Below are positions 36,992-45,861 of a stretch of 64,000 bases of DNA, piece by piece. A model generated the notes under the pieces. The model did not search any database. It saw nothing but the letters and a program-made list of their open reading frames with translations, and was not told the origin of the DNA. A program made the translations under genes and the position numbers. Each line of letters starts with the position of its first letter. Position 1 is the first letter of the stretch. Source of the stretch: Oceanospirillales bacterium (lineage in GTDB: Bacteria; Pseudomonadota; Gammaproteobacteria; Pseudomonadales; Balneatricaceae); contig JAAEYW010000001.1 of the NCBI GenBank assembly GCA_018223185.1, positions 310,001 through 374,000 on the forward strand, written 5' to 3'.

Positions 36992-38458
36992 ATGACAATA
37001 CAACTTCAAGATTCATCGTTATTTAAAACTCAGGCTTATATTGATGGCCTTTGGGTTGATAGTGATAACGGTGAAACATTTGCCGTGACCGATCCTGCTA
37101 CCGGCCAGCATCTGGCGGATGTTGCCAGTGTCGGCGCGGCAGAAACCCGTCGTGCTATCGAAGCGGCTGAACGGGCTATGGCTGAGTGGAAAGTGCTGCC
37201 GGCGAAGAGTCGCAGTGAGATACTGGAAAAGTGGCATCAGCTGATCATTGATAATACCGAAGATCTGGCTGTCATTATGACTGCAGAGCAGGGCAAGACC
37301 CTGGCTGAGTCCCGGGGTGAAGTCGCCTACGGTGCATCTTTTATCAAATGGTTTGCCGAAGAGGGCAAGCGGGTATACGGCGATATCATTCCTACCCCGC
37401 AAACAGATCGTCGTGGTGTTGTGGTTAAGCAACCTATTGGTGTAGTGGCTGCAATCACGCCCTGGAACTTCCCCAATGCGATGATTACCCGTAAGGCGGG
37501 TCCTGCATTGGCGGTGGGTTGTGCTGTTGTTCTGAAGCCAGCAGCAGAGACACCACTGTCCGCACTGGCGCTGGTTGAACTGGCTAACCGTGCAGGTTTG
37601 CCGGCAGGGTTATTCAGTGTGGTTCCAGGGATCGATGCACCGGCTATCGGTGGTGAGATGACTTCGAACCCTATCGTTAAGAAACTTACTTTCACCGGTT
37701 CTACTCCGGTAGGCAAGCTGCTGATGAAGCAGTGTGCCGATACGGTTAAGCGTACTTCTATGGAGCTGGGCGGCAACGCGCCGGTGATTATTTTCGATGA
37801 TGCGGATCTGGATCTGGCGGTTGCCGGTGCGTTGACGGCGAAATACCGCAACTCAGGGCAGACCTGTATCTGCGCTAACCGTCTGCTGGTTCAGGAAGGA
37901 ATCTACGATGCCTTCGTTGAAAAGTTCAGTGCTGCGGTCAGCGAGTTCCGCATCGGTAACGGCTTTGATGCCAGCACCACCCATGGCCCTGTGATTACAG
38001 AAAAAGCGGCCAGAGAGATCGACGCTAAGGTGCAGAACGCAGTTGCCGAGGGTGCTACCGTTGTTATCGGTGGTAAGCCGGGTGAGCAGGGCGGTTGCTT
38101 CTATCAGCCAACGGTGCTGACCAATGTCACCGATTCGATGCGGGTCTTCCGCGAAGAGATCTTTGGGCCTGTTGCGCCGGTGTTTAAGTTCAGCACCGAG
38201 GCAGAGGCTGTACGTATGGCTAATGATACTGAGTTTGGTCTGGCTGCCTACGTCTATACCGAGAGTATGGGGCGCAGCTGGCGGGTATCTGAGGCGATTG
38301 ATTATGGCATGGTGGGTGTCAATGAAACGGCTATCAGTTCCGAAGTGATTCCGTTTGGTGGTGTTAAAGAGTCAGGCCAGGGCCGCGAAGGTTCTAAATA
38401 TGGTCTGGATGACTATCTGGAAACAAAGTATATCTGTTTTGGTGCATTGCAGCGTTAA
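36992..38458 (+). CDS. gabD: NAD(P)-dependent succinate-semialdehyde dehydrogenase (GabD-like)
   Basis: A 488-residue aldehyde dehydrogenase with the succinate-semialdehyde dehydrogenase pattern: ITPWNFPNAMITRK (155-168), FTGSTPVGKLL, the general-base Glu258 in MELGGNAPVI, and the catalytic Cys292 in NSGQTCICANR. The double cysteine TCIC is typical of GabD. I set the start at the ATG at 36992 (TTGGAGACCAAGA upstream), since an upstream TTG form would add only residues from the promoter region. It precedes a class III aminotransferase by 23 bp, so the two probably act in one pathway, amine to semialdehyde to acid. Confidence 0.9.
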   Translation: MTIQLQDSSLFKTQAYIDGLWVDSDNGETFAVTDPATGQHLADVASVGAAETRRAIEAAERAMAEWKVLPAKSRSEILEKWHQLIIDNTEDLAVIMTAEQGKTLAESRGEVAYGASFIKWFAEEGKRVYGDIIPTPQTDRRGVVVKQPIGVVAAITPWNFPNAMITRKAGPALAVGCAVVLKPAAETPLSALALVELANRAGLPAGLFSVVPGIDAPAIGGEMTSNPIVKKLTFTGSTPVGKLLMKQCADTVKRTSMELGGNAPVIIFDDADLDLAVAGALTAKYRNSGQTCICANRLLVQEGIYDAFVEKFSAAVSEFRIGNGFDASTTHGPVITEKAAREIDAKVQNAVAEGATVVIGGKPGEQGGCFYQPTVLTNVTDSMRVFREEIFGPVAPVFKFSTEAEAVRMANDTEFGLAAYVYTESMGRSWRVSEAIDYGMVGVNETAISSEVIPFGGVKESGQGREGSKYGLDDYLETKYICFGALQR

Positions 38459-38481
38459 GCTGTGAGTCCTGGAGAAGCGTT

Positions 38482-39834
38482 ATGAGTAATATTATCTACC
38501 CTACAACTAACCTTAAAGCGACAGAAACCCTGACGATTGAGCGGGGCGATGGTGCCTATGTTTACGATAATGAGGGTAATCAGTATCTGGAAGGCCTTGC
38601 CGGACTGTGGTGCACGTCGCTGGGCTATAACAATCGTGAACTGATTGATACTGCTGCAGAGCAGATGGGTAAGCTGTCTTACTCCCATATGTTCGGTGGT
38701 AAGACTCATCAGGTAGGTATGGATCTGGCTGATAAGCTGACCGCGATGGTGCCGGTTGAGAACGCTAAAGTATTCTTCGGTAACTCAGGCAGTGATGCCA
38801 ATGACAGCCATGTGAAGATGCTGCGTTATTACTTCAACGCGATTGGTAAGCCGGAAAAATTCAAGATCATCGCCCGTGAGCGTTCATATCATGGTGTTAC
38901 CGTGGCGTCTGCGTGTCTGACTGGTCTGCCACCAAATCATACCAACTTCGATCTGCCGTTTGATGCTCTGGGTATTCTGAGAACTGATGCGCCCCATTAT
39001 TTCCGCGGTGCATTGCCGGGTGAGTCTGAAGATCAGTTTGTTGATCGTATTGTCAATAATCTGGAACAGCTGATTCTGAAAGAGGGCGCGGATACTATTG
39101 CGGCCTTTATTGCTGAACCGATTACCGGTGCCAGCGGTGTTATCGTGCCGCCAAAAGGCTATTACGAGAAGGTTCAGGCGGTACTGAATAAGTATGACAT
39201 CCTGTTCTGGGCGGATGAAGTGATCACCGGATTTGGCCGTACTGGTAACGATTTCGGTTGTACCACTGTGGGTATCGAGAAGCCGGCGATGATGACGCTG
39301 GCGAAGCAACTGTCATCTGCCTATATGCCGATCAGTGCGTCTGTGATTCGTGGCGATATGTACGAAGCGATGATTGAGCCAAGCACTAAGGTGGGTGTAT
39401 TCGGGCATGGTTATACCTATTCCGGTCACCCGGTTGCTGCAGCAGTGTCACTGAAGACTCTGGAAATTTACGAACGCGATAACATCTTTGGTCATGCGGC
39501 TAAGGTGGGCGAGTATATGCAGAAGCGTCTGGGTGAATTCCGTGATCATCCTCTGGTGGGTGAAGTCCGGGGTGCCGGTATGATCGGTGCTGTTGAGATG
39601 GTGTCTGACAAGAAGACCGGCGCTGGCTTTGATGGCGGTGCTGTTGGCTATTTTGCGATGCAGGCTTGTCAGAACCACGGCATGATCACCCGCGCTGTCG
39701 CCGGCAACTCACTGGCGTTCTGTCCGCCATTGATTGTGACTGAAGCACAGATTGATGAGATGGTTGAAAAGCTGGGTAAAGCATTAGACGAAACACTGGA
39801 TTTTGTGACCCGTGAAGGCCTGATCGCCGCCTGA
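38482..39834 (+). CDS. Class III aminotransferase (omega-amine/GABA type)
   Basis: A 450-residue PLP aminotransferase. The cofactor features are FFGNSGSDANDSHVKM, WADEVITGFGRTG with Asp245, and the PLP lysine K275 (TLAKQLSSAYMPISA). It resembles pyruvate-dependent putrescine/GABA transaminases of the SpuC kind more than GabT. With the upstream dehydrogenase it could turn GABA, putrescine-derived or similar amines into a dicarboxylic acid. GGAGAAGCGTT precedes the ATG. It is followed by a strong terminator and so closes the two-gene operon controlled by LysR 3. The exact amine is not assignable. Confidence 0.88.
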   Translation: MSNIIYPTTNLKATETLTIERGDGAYVYDNEGNQYLEGLAGLWCTSLGYNNRELIDTAAEQMGKLSYSHMFGGKTHQVGMDLADKLTAMVPVENAKVFFGNSGSDANDSHVKMLRYYFNAIGKPEKFKIIARERSYHGVTVASACLTGLPPNHTNFDLPFDALGILRTDAPHYFRGALPGESEDQFVDRIVNNLEQLILKEGADTIAAFIAEPITGASGVIVPPKGYYEKVQAVLNKYDILFWADEVITGFGRTGNDFGCTTVGIEKPAMMTLAKQLSSAYMPISASVIRGDMYEAMIEPSTKVGVFGHGYTYSGHPVAAAVSLKTLEIYERDNIFGHAAKVGEYMQKRLGEFRDHPLVGEVRGAGMIGAVEMVSDKKTGAGFDGGAVGYFAMQACQNHGMITRAVAGNSLAFCPPLIVTEAQIDEMVEKLGKALDETLDFVTREGLIAA

Positions 39835-40243
39835 TTTCTGGATAAACCATTTCTTGCACGACCGGGCTGGTTTGGAACTGGCTGGCCCGGTGACCCTCTA
39901 CAGTTCCATTGCAGCCGGTATTCCTTTCAGGTCTGCTGCGTTGCTTCTTGGGTAAGCACCGGTCCTTTTTGGATCTCTTTTTTGGGGGGACTTATGTCCC
40001 CCTTTTTTTATCTTTTTGTTAGCTCTGTTGTGTGCCGGATCAATGTGTGCCGGATTAAGGTGCGTCTGATCAATGGATACAGTGAAATGGTAGCAGTGCT
40101 CGTGGAAGTGGTTATACTGCGAAGCGATGAACTGCTGTTGTTCTTGAGTCGGTACCAAGCTAAGCAGATATAAGGTAACCCTTAAAGCTTAGAAAAGAGC
40201 TTTTGATAAGAGCTTTTGAAAAGAGCCTACGACGAGAACTCAC
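39835..40243. other. Intergenic stretch with a terminator and short tandem repeats
   Basis: It contains the operon terminator (39985-40009) and, at 40195-40233, about three copies of a 13-bp AAGAGCTTTTGAT-type repeat just before the RecQ gene start. A 62-codon ORF on the plus strand (from 39982) begins inside the terminator stem and is probably not a gene. Confidence 0.6.
39985..40009 (+). terminator. Intrinsic terminator after the aminotransferase gene
   Basis: A 7-bp G/C stem (GGGGGAC with GTCCCCC, loop TTAT) followed by T7. Confidence 0.85.
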
Positions 40244-42172
40244 ATGACAGTTGATTTGCACTCTCCGCTTAAACAGTTTTTTGGTTTTGATCAGTTCCGT
40301 CCAGGACAGGAGCAGACGATCAGCCAGCTTCTGCGGGGCTATTCATCCCTGGCTATCTTTCCCACTGGTTCCGGTAAATCACTGTGTTATCAGCTTACAG
40401 CAACACAGTTATCCAACCTGACCCTGGTGGTTTCACCCCTGCTAGCGCTGATGAAAGATCAGCTGACGTTTCTCGCCAGCAAGGGGATTCCCGCTGCCAG
40501 TATTGATTCAACCCTGACCCCGGAACAGAACCGGCAGGTGATGAGTGATGTACGTAACGGCACGACAAAAATTCTGATGGTTTCGGTCGAGCGCTTTAAG
40601 AATGAGCGTTTTCGTCAGTTTATTCAGTCAGTTCCGGTGTCGATGCTGGTGGTGGATGAAGCCCACTGTATCTCTGAGTGGGGGCATAACTTCCGCCCTG
40701 ATTATCTGAAACTGCCTGCCTATCGGGAATCTCTGAATATCCCTCTGGTGTTGCTGTTAACTGCCACGGCAACCCGAAAGGTCAAGCTGGATATGGCAGA
40801 TAAGTTTGGCATTGATGAACAGCATATCGTACAGACCGGGTTTTATCGCTCCAATCTGGACCTGACCGTTCTGCCGGTCAGCACTGCGGAAAAGCGTCAT
40901 CGCCTCGCTCAGCTGATCGGTGAGCAGCAGGGGCCCGGAATCGTCTACGTTACCCTGCAGCACAGTGCTGAGGACGTTGCCGGTTATCTCATTCAGCAGG
41001 GCGTTCGTGCATCTGCGTATCATGCCGGTCTTGAAGACCGGAAACGCCAACAGATTCAGACTGACTTCATGGCCGGCCAGATTGATGTGGTGGTTGCGAC
41101 AATCGCCTTTGGTATGGGGATCGATAAGAGCAATATCCGCTTTGTTATCCATTATGATCTGCCGAAGTCGATTGAGAATTACAGTCAGGAGATCGGTCGG
41201 GCCGGACGGGATGGACAGCCATCAAACTGCATCACTCTGGCTAATCTGGATGGCCTGAATACGGTAGAAAACTTTGTGTATGGTGATACCCCTGAACTCA
41301 GTGGTATTGAGTATGTCCTCGATAATATCCGTAATGAGTGTCAGAGTGGCCAGTGGGAGTTGCAACTGAATGCGTTGTCCACGGCCAGTAATATTCGCCA
41401 GCTGCCGATGAAAACCCTGCTGGTTCAGCTGGAATTGTTGGGGGTAATACAGCCTCTTTATGCTTACTTTGCCGATTTTAAGTTTAAGTTGTTACAGCCG
41501 GAGGAGGTGATTCTGGAGCGTTTCGCCGGAGAGCGCAGGGATTTTCTGATGGCGGTGTTTGCCAATACGCAGTTTAAGCGGGTTTGGGGAACTCTGGCGT
41601 TTGAGAGCCTTTATTCGGCCTACGATTGTGACCGAAAACGCGTTGTGTCTGCACTGGATTATCTGTCGGAGCAGCGGCTGATTGAACTGGAAACCAAAAA
41701 AGTAACGGATGTTTTTCAGGTCGATCAGAGCGTGCTGGCGGATTCCGCCCTGAGCCAGACTCTGTATGATTATTTTGTCGATAAAGAGCATAAAGAGATT
41801 GCCAGAATCGCAGCGCTGGTGAGATTTTTTGAGCTGGACAGCTGTCTCAGCCGAAATCTGGCACTCTATTTTGATGATCATCAAAGTGCTGAAAACTGCG
41901 GTCACTGCTCAGTCTGCCGGGGGCTGCCGGCCGTGCTTGAATATTCCGAACAGCCCCGATGGCCATCTGATCAGCAACTTATCAGTGATCTGGAAGGGTT
42001 ACGTCAGCATCTTTCAGTCCCGGTTACAGCAGACATTCAGTGCCGCTTTCTGGCGGGTATAAGTGTGCCGTTATTTACCCGTAACAAAGTCCGTCAGTTG
42101 AGTGGATTCGGCAGTTGTGAAAATCTGAGATATGCCGGGATACGTGAGAAGATCGAATCGTTATCGGCTTAA
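40244..42172 (+). CDS. RecQ family ATP-dependent DNA helicase
   Basis: A 642-residue helicase of the RecQ family. The order is FRPGQEQTI, Walker A PTGSGKS (40-46), DEAH (138-141, DEAHCISEWGHNFRPDY), LTATAT, FGMGIDKSNIRFVIHYDLPKSIENYSQEIGRAGRDG, and a zinc-type cysteine cluster (NCGHCSVC) near 555. It differs from E. coli RecQ in the middle and C-terminal parts and I see no clear HRDC domain, so it is probably a second, shorter RecQ-like helicase and not the main one. It ends in a 4-bp overlap with the convergent DUF1289 gene. Confidence 0.9.
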   Translation: MTVDLHSPLKQFFGFDQFRPGQEQTISQLLRGYSSLAIFPTGSGKSLCYQLTATQLSNLTLVVSPLLALMKDQLTFLASKGIPAASIDSTLTPEQNRQVMSDVRNGTTKILMVSVERFKNERFRQFIQSVPVSMLVVDEAHCISEWGHNFRPDYLKLPAYRESLNIPLVLLLTATATRKVKLDMADKFGIDEQHIVQTGFYRSNLDLTVLPVSTAEKRHRLAQLIGEQQGPGIVYVTLQHSAEDVAGYLIQQGVRASAYHAGLEDRKRQQIQTDFMAGQIDVVVATIAFGMGIDKSNIRFVIHYDLPKSIENYSQEIGRAGRDGQPSNCITLANLDGLNTVENFVYGDTPELSGIEYVLDNIRNECQSGQWELQLNALSTASNIRQLPMKTLLVQLELLGVIQPLYAYFADFKFKLLQPEEVILERFAGERRDFLMAVFANTQFKRVWGTLAFESLYSAYDCDRKRVVSALDYLSEQRLIELETKKVTDVFQVDQSVLADSALSQTLYDYFVDKEHKEIARIAALVRFFELDSCLSRNLALYFDDHQSAENCGHCSVCRGLPAVLEYSEQPRWPSDQQLISDLEGLRQHLSVPVTADIQCRFLAGISVPLFTRNKVRQLSGFGSCENLRYAGIREKIESLSA

Positions 42173-42384
42173 TCCCAGTTGGTCTGACGCGCCTTTTTTC
42201 TGGCCTGACACAACACTGATACGGCGTCTCTTTCGCTCTCGGTTAAGGCGTGCCAGGCCAGGATCTCTTCGAGGCTTCTGTAGCACCCCATACAGATATC
42301 CCCGTTGTCCAGGCAGCAGTTGCGCACACAAGGTGAATTTGTATCCCGGGGGAGCGCTGAGAGAGTACGCTTGTTTGTGTTCAG
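42169..42384 (-). CDS. DUF1289 family Fe-S-type small protein, probable CTG start
   Basis: The complement frame encodes a typical DUF1289 protein: SPCVRNCCLDNGDICMGCYRSLEEILAW, then ERDAV and a basic tail. The four cysteines are the family's putative metal site. There is no ATG, GTG or TTG upstream of the first cysteine block; the only start with a good ribosome site is a CTG at 42384 with AGGAG seven bases upstream, giving 71 residues. A GTG inside the motif would give 52 residues and delete the first cysteine. Its stop overlaps the convergent helicase gene by 4 bp. Confidence 0.8.
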   Translation of the reverse strand: MNTNKRTLSALPRDTNSPCVRNCCLDNGDICMGCYRSLEEILAWHALTESERDAVSVLCQARKKARQTNWD

Positions 42385-42486
42385 CTTAGGGCTCCTGATA
42401 CAGGTTGATACTCTGTGGTGAAGTTAAGTGGCAGGATGAATATAAAGATAGCATAGCCAGTGTTATAGCCTTTGCGGATCCCCGCG

Positions 42487-43248
42487 TTAATTGAGTGTGA
42501 TGACTTCACCCTGCTGCAGGCGATCAATCTGCCGGTGAGGCAATAACCGCAAGCACTGTTGCATGATGGACTCTTCCATTCCCGGTTTAAGATGAGTAAT
42601 GGCTATACGCGGATTGTGTTCCAGCTGAGTCAGTTGCGAAGTCAGCTGCGATGGTGTCAGATGGCCGCTTAGCCGGGCTAGTTCGTCTGATTCATCAGTA
42701 AAAGAGACATCGATAATCAGCAGGTCGGGTTTTCTCTGATTCAGGAGTGGCCAGAGCTGATCATTGGTACCCGTATCTCCGGTGAATACAAAACTGTTGA
42801 GCCCATCACCGATCAGATAACCTACGGTCGGCGTAGGATGATCAGCCGGTAGTACTTCAATTGCTTTGTTCTGAATCTTGACAACTTCACCGACATCAAC
42901 CGGATGCATCCTGATAATAGGGTTAACTTCAGGAAGGCGGGTGTAGTCAGGCCACACGGTCCAGTTAAAAATATGCTCTTCGAGTACGGTAATCACTTCC
43001 GGGTGAGCGTAAACATTGATGGGATCCCGGTGCTGATCGAAGATGGTTGCCAGCATCAGCGGCAAGCCAATAATGTGATCCAGATGAGCGTGAGTAATAA
43101 CAACATCGCGAATGTTCAGCATTCGCTCCATCGTCAGCAGCTCGACACCCGTTCCGGCATCCAGCAGAAGGGTATCATCGATCAGAAACGTGGTTGTCTT
43201 CAGGCCCGGACCGATACCACCGCTACATCCCAGGATCTCAATTTTCAC
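42487..43248 (-). CDS. Metallo-beta-lactamase-fold hydrolase (class II cyclic-nucleotide phosphodiesterase-like)
   Basis: A 253-residue MBL-fold protein. The metal motif THAHLDH (52-58) is intact, and FVFTGDTGTND, LLIIDVSF and the late ITHLKPGMEE are the other ligands. The N-terminus (IEILGCSGGIGPGLKTTTFLIDD) and THLKP motif are like class II 3',5'-cyclic nucleotide phosphodiesterases, so hydrolysis of cAMP is the likeliest role. It lies next to a HD-GYP gene on the same strand, but a terminator divides them. Confidence 0.85.
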   Translation of the reverse strand: MKIEILGCSGGIGPGLKTTTFLIDDTLLLDAGTGVELLTMERMLNIRDVVITHAHLDHIIGLPLMLATIFDQHRDPINVYAHPEVITVLEEHIFNWTVWPDYTRLPEVNPIIRMHPVDVGEVVKIQNKAIEVLPADHPTPTVGYLIGDGLNSFVFTGDTGTNDQLWPLLNQRKPDLLIIDVSFTDESDELARLSGHLTPSQLTSQLTQLEHNPRIAITHLKPGMEESIMQQCLRLLPHRQIDRLQQGEVITLN

Positions 43249-43373
43249 TTAACTCTCCGGCTGCAGTGAGCTGACAGGCATCGTTAATTTCAGTGCACGT
43301 AAGAGTACTTTTATAACACAGTGGCTTAGTGGCATATAGTCAGCTCAGCGTTTTGCACTAGTAAATGCTTTAC

Positions 43374-43401
43374 TAAAAATAAAGCCGCTGGCTACCGCGG
43401 C
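43374..43401 (-). terminator. Intrinsic terminator after the HD-GYP gene
   Basis: On the complement strand GCCGC pairs with GCGGC around an 8-base loop and is followed by TTTATTTTT; a second AT hairpin (TAGTAAA / TTTACTA) lies at 43359-43375. Confidence 0.65.
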
Positions 43402-43459
43402 AACGTATCTGCGGAATATGATAAAAAGACACTCTATTTCGGGTCAGGATCAGTGGGTT

Positions 43460-45052
43460 TTAAACAAGCCCCGGAAGGGTGGCCAGATCAATAGTGTCAA
43501 TCTGACGGGGCGCCATGTGTCGTCTTGCGTATTCAAGATAAGCCCCGCTTTCAACAAACACTGTAAACAGGTTTGCATCGAGATGGTTGTCTTCAACCAT
43601 ACGTCCGATAATGTTCATCGCCTGTGATAGCAGCATCCCTTTTTTATAGGGCCGGTCTGCAGATGTCAGTGCTTCGAAGATATCTGCAATACACATGATT
43701 CTGGCTCGCAGCGATAACTGATCAGCCATCAGGCTTCGGGGGTAACCGCTTCCATCAAGGTGCTCATGATGATTACAGGCAATCTCAGGCACCTGAGCTA
43801 ATTGTTTGGGGTACGGGAGTGACTCAAGCATATCGATAGTCACTTTGATATGGTCACGCATTACCTGAATTTCACTGGGTAGCAGCGTGCCTTTGCGGAT
43901 ACAGAGGTTTTCGGTGTCCTCTTCCGTTAGCAGTCTCCGCAGGTTTCCATCGCCGTCTGTCCAGGTTATTTCGGCGATCTGTCTGATCCGCTCGACATCC
44001 TCATCAGCCATAAACTCTGAACCGGTGTTACTCAGTTTCAGAAAGGCGATATCTTCATCGAGTTTGTTGCACTGCGACAGCATCTGCAGCTCAGCATGGT
44101 GTGCCTCGTCTGCTGTCAGACCCTGTAGTGATCGATAGTAATTCAGCTGCAGTTGCAGTTTATATTCACGAGTACGGGATTCCAGCAGCTCAATACGATC
44201 AAACATCGAGTGCAGCTTAGTGGCTTTGTCGATAATGTATTCGGGTGTGGTTATTTTGCCGCAATCGTGAAGCCAGGCGGCAATGCGCAGCTCATACATC
44301 TCCTGCGCGTTAAACTGAGTATTGGCATATTTGCAGTGGCCACTTTTGTTAACCGCTTCAGCCAGTAACATTGCGATTTCAGGAACCTGTTCACAATGTT
44401 TACCGGTCACCGGCGATTTATGGTCAATTGCGCGTCCCATCATTTTAATAAACGCTTCAAAAAGCTCACGCTGGGCATCAATCAGGCGTTGTTTTGTTAA
44501 TACAGTCGCGGCAAGCGACGCCAGAGACTCAACCAGATGTTGCTGCTCTTCGGAAAATGTAATGATCTGATTATTTTCGTCTAAAGCGTTGATTAGCTGA
44601 AGAACACCGATTATTTCTCCTTCGTGATCCTGTAGCGGGACACAGAGAAATGATTTTGAGTAATAACCCAGCTGTGTATCAAATTTTCGGGTACCCGAAA
44701 AATCGTACTGGTCTGAGCTGTATGCATCCGGAATATTGATTGTATGCTGTTGCACAAATGCCTGGGCTACGACCAAATCAGATGCCTGCTTCCGGGCGTT
44801 ATAGATCCCGACTGCGGGCATATCCTGTGGTTTTCGATGGATATCCAGTGAGCGGTTATGAATAATACTGAAGTGCAGTTCGTTCTCATTTTCATCGTCT
44901 ACCGTGTAGAGGGTTCCGCCGTCTGCATTGGTCAGGTTCATGCAGCCAATAATGATGCGATCCAGCAGCCTGACGTGATCTTTCTCTGTGGTTAGCGCAC
45001 TTGTCAGATCTGCAAGTTGACTGATGATTTCGTGTGTTTCGGGATGCAGCAT
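43460..45052 (-). CDS. GAF-HD-GYP protein, probable c-di-GMP phosphodiesterase
   Basis: Residue numbers count from a GTG at 45124. A GAF domain (about 35-210, TNADGGTLYTVDDENENELHF, SFLCVPLQDHEGEIIGVLQLINA) precedes an HD-GYP domain: HD at 286-287 (WLHDCGK), MRDH (423-425), HHEHLDGSGYP (452-462) and a C-terminal DIFEALTSADRPYKK. HD to HHE is 165 residues instead of the usual 55-60, owing to an insert of about 105 residues (about 305-410). I chose the ATG at 45052 because the upstream part carries a TTGACA-like promoter element and is not family-like; neither start has a good ribosome site. Confidence 0.88.
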   Translation of the reverse strand: MLHPETHEIISQLADLTSALTTEKDHVRLLDRIIIGCMNLTNADGGTLYTVDDENENELHFSIIHNRSLDIHRKPQDMPAVGIYNARKQASDLVVAQAFVQQHTINIPDAYSSDQYDFSGTRKFDTQLGYYSKSFLCVPLQDHEGEIIGVLQLINALDENNQIITFSEEQQHLVESLASLAATVLTKQRLIDAQRELFEAFIKMMGRAIDHKSPVTGKHCEQVPEIAMLLAEAVNKSGHCKYANTQFNAQEMYELRIAAWLHDCGKITTPEYIIDKATKLHSMFDRIELLESRTREYKLQLQLNYYRSLQGLTADEAHHAELQMLSQCNKLDEDIAFLKLSNTGSEFMADEDVERIRQIAEITWTDGDGNLRRLLTEEDTENLCIRKGTLLPSEIQVMRDHIKVTIDMLESLPYPKQLAQVPEIACNHHEHLDGSGYPRSLMADQLSLRARIMCIADIFEALTSADRPYKKGMLLSQAMNIIGRMVEDNHLDANLFTVFVESGAYLEYARRHMAPRQIDTIDLATLPGLV

Positions 45053-45263
45053 ATTATGAACCAGCAATGGCCGTTGAATTGACTTAAATGTGACGCTGCC
45101 AGGAGTCACTGTCAAGACGAACACGCCTGAAAGGTTACCAATGGAGGCAGATCGTTCTTTTGTTGTAAGTATGGGGTTTTATCCACGTTCACCGTCAGGT
45201 TATCTGTGTTGTCCGGATCTATACTGAGCTAAGACACAGACGTTAATAAGAGAAGGTAAGGTT

Positions 45264-45770
45264 ATGGCTGTAGCAACGACTCTTGACTCATATCTCAGTA
45301 ATAAAGCGTGTCATTACGATCTGGTAGAACATCCTTTTTCGGAATCAGCGGCAAAAGCCGGGATGAGTGCAGCACTGCCACTGACAAAAGTTGTTAAGGT
45401 GGTGGTGGTTAACCATCATAATCATTATCTGATGGTGGCAATTCCGGCGATGAACCGGCTGATGTTACCCCAGGTCGAAAGCATGGTTGGCAGCCATCTG
45501 AGTCTGACTCATGAAAAAGAGCTGGATGCACTGTTCTGAGACTGTGAAAAAGGTGCTATTCCTGCGATCGGGCAGGCGTATGGTCTGGATGTTATCTGGG
45601 ATGATGCACTGAAAGAGGAAGATGATATCTATCTGGAAGCGGGTGATCATCGCCACCTGATCCATCTGAAGCGCAAGCAGTTTATGCAGCTGATGAAGAA
45701 TAGTCCGCACGGAGAGGTCAGCTGTGCAGCGGATGAGTTGTACGATATGAGTCACATTCGTCAGATTTGA
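45264..45770 (+). pseudogene. YbaK/EbsC-family aminoacyl-tRNA deacylase, interrupted by in-frame TGA
   Basis: The gene would encode a 168-residue YbaK-type deacylase. The first part (YDLVEHPFSESAAKAGMSAALPLTKVVKVVVVNHHNHYLMVAIPAMNRLML...) runs into a TGA at 45537-45539; the same frame then continues with DCEKGAIPAIGQAYGLDVIWDD...EAGDHRHLIHLKRKQF to a TGA at 45768-45770. In the family the stop replaces the variable residue in LFxDCxxGAIP, so a single base change (for example CGA to TGA) explains it. The distal part looks fully intact. AGAGAAGGTAAGGTT precedes the ATG. Sequencing error, a recent nonsense mutation, or recoding are the options. Confidence 0.8.
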
Positions 45771-45861
45771 TCAGACCTGGGCTGGCAGAAAAACTGATTC
45801 TGTTAGAGTGTGTCAAATCGTCCGGGTATACTGTTTTGCTTTGCAGATTTCCGGAGCCGCT

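Noticed and set aside
39898-40158. 86-aa ORF on the complement in the gap before the RecQ gene
   Set aside because: Includes the aminotransferase terminator and has no ribosome site or family-like part.
40195-40233. 13-bp tandem repeats before the RecQ gene as an iteron/origin
   Set aside because: Only three diverged copies and no replication gene nearby; probably simple slippage repeats.
45561-45576. SECIS-like hairpin after the ybaK TGA (selenoprotein hypothesis)
   Set aside because: The position is not cysteine in the family and has no catalytic role that I know of; the 5-bp stem is easily found by chance. Kept only as a remote alternative.
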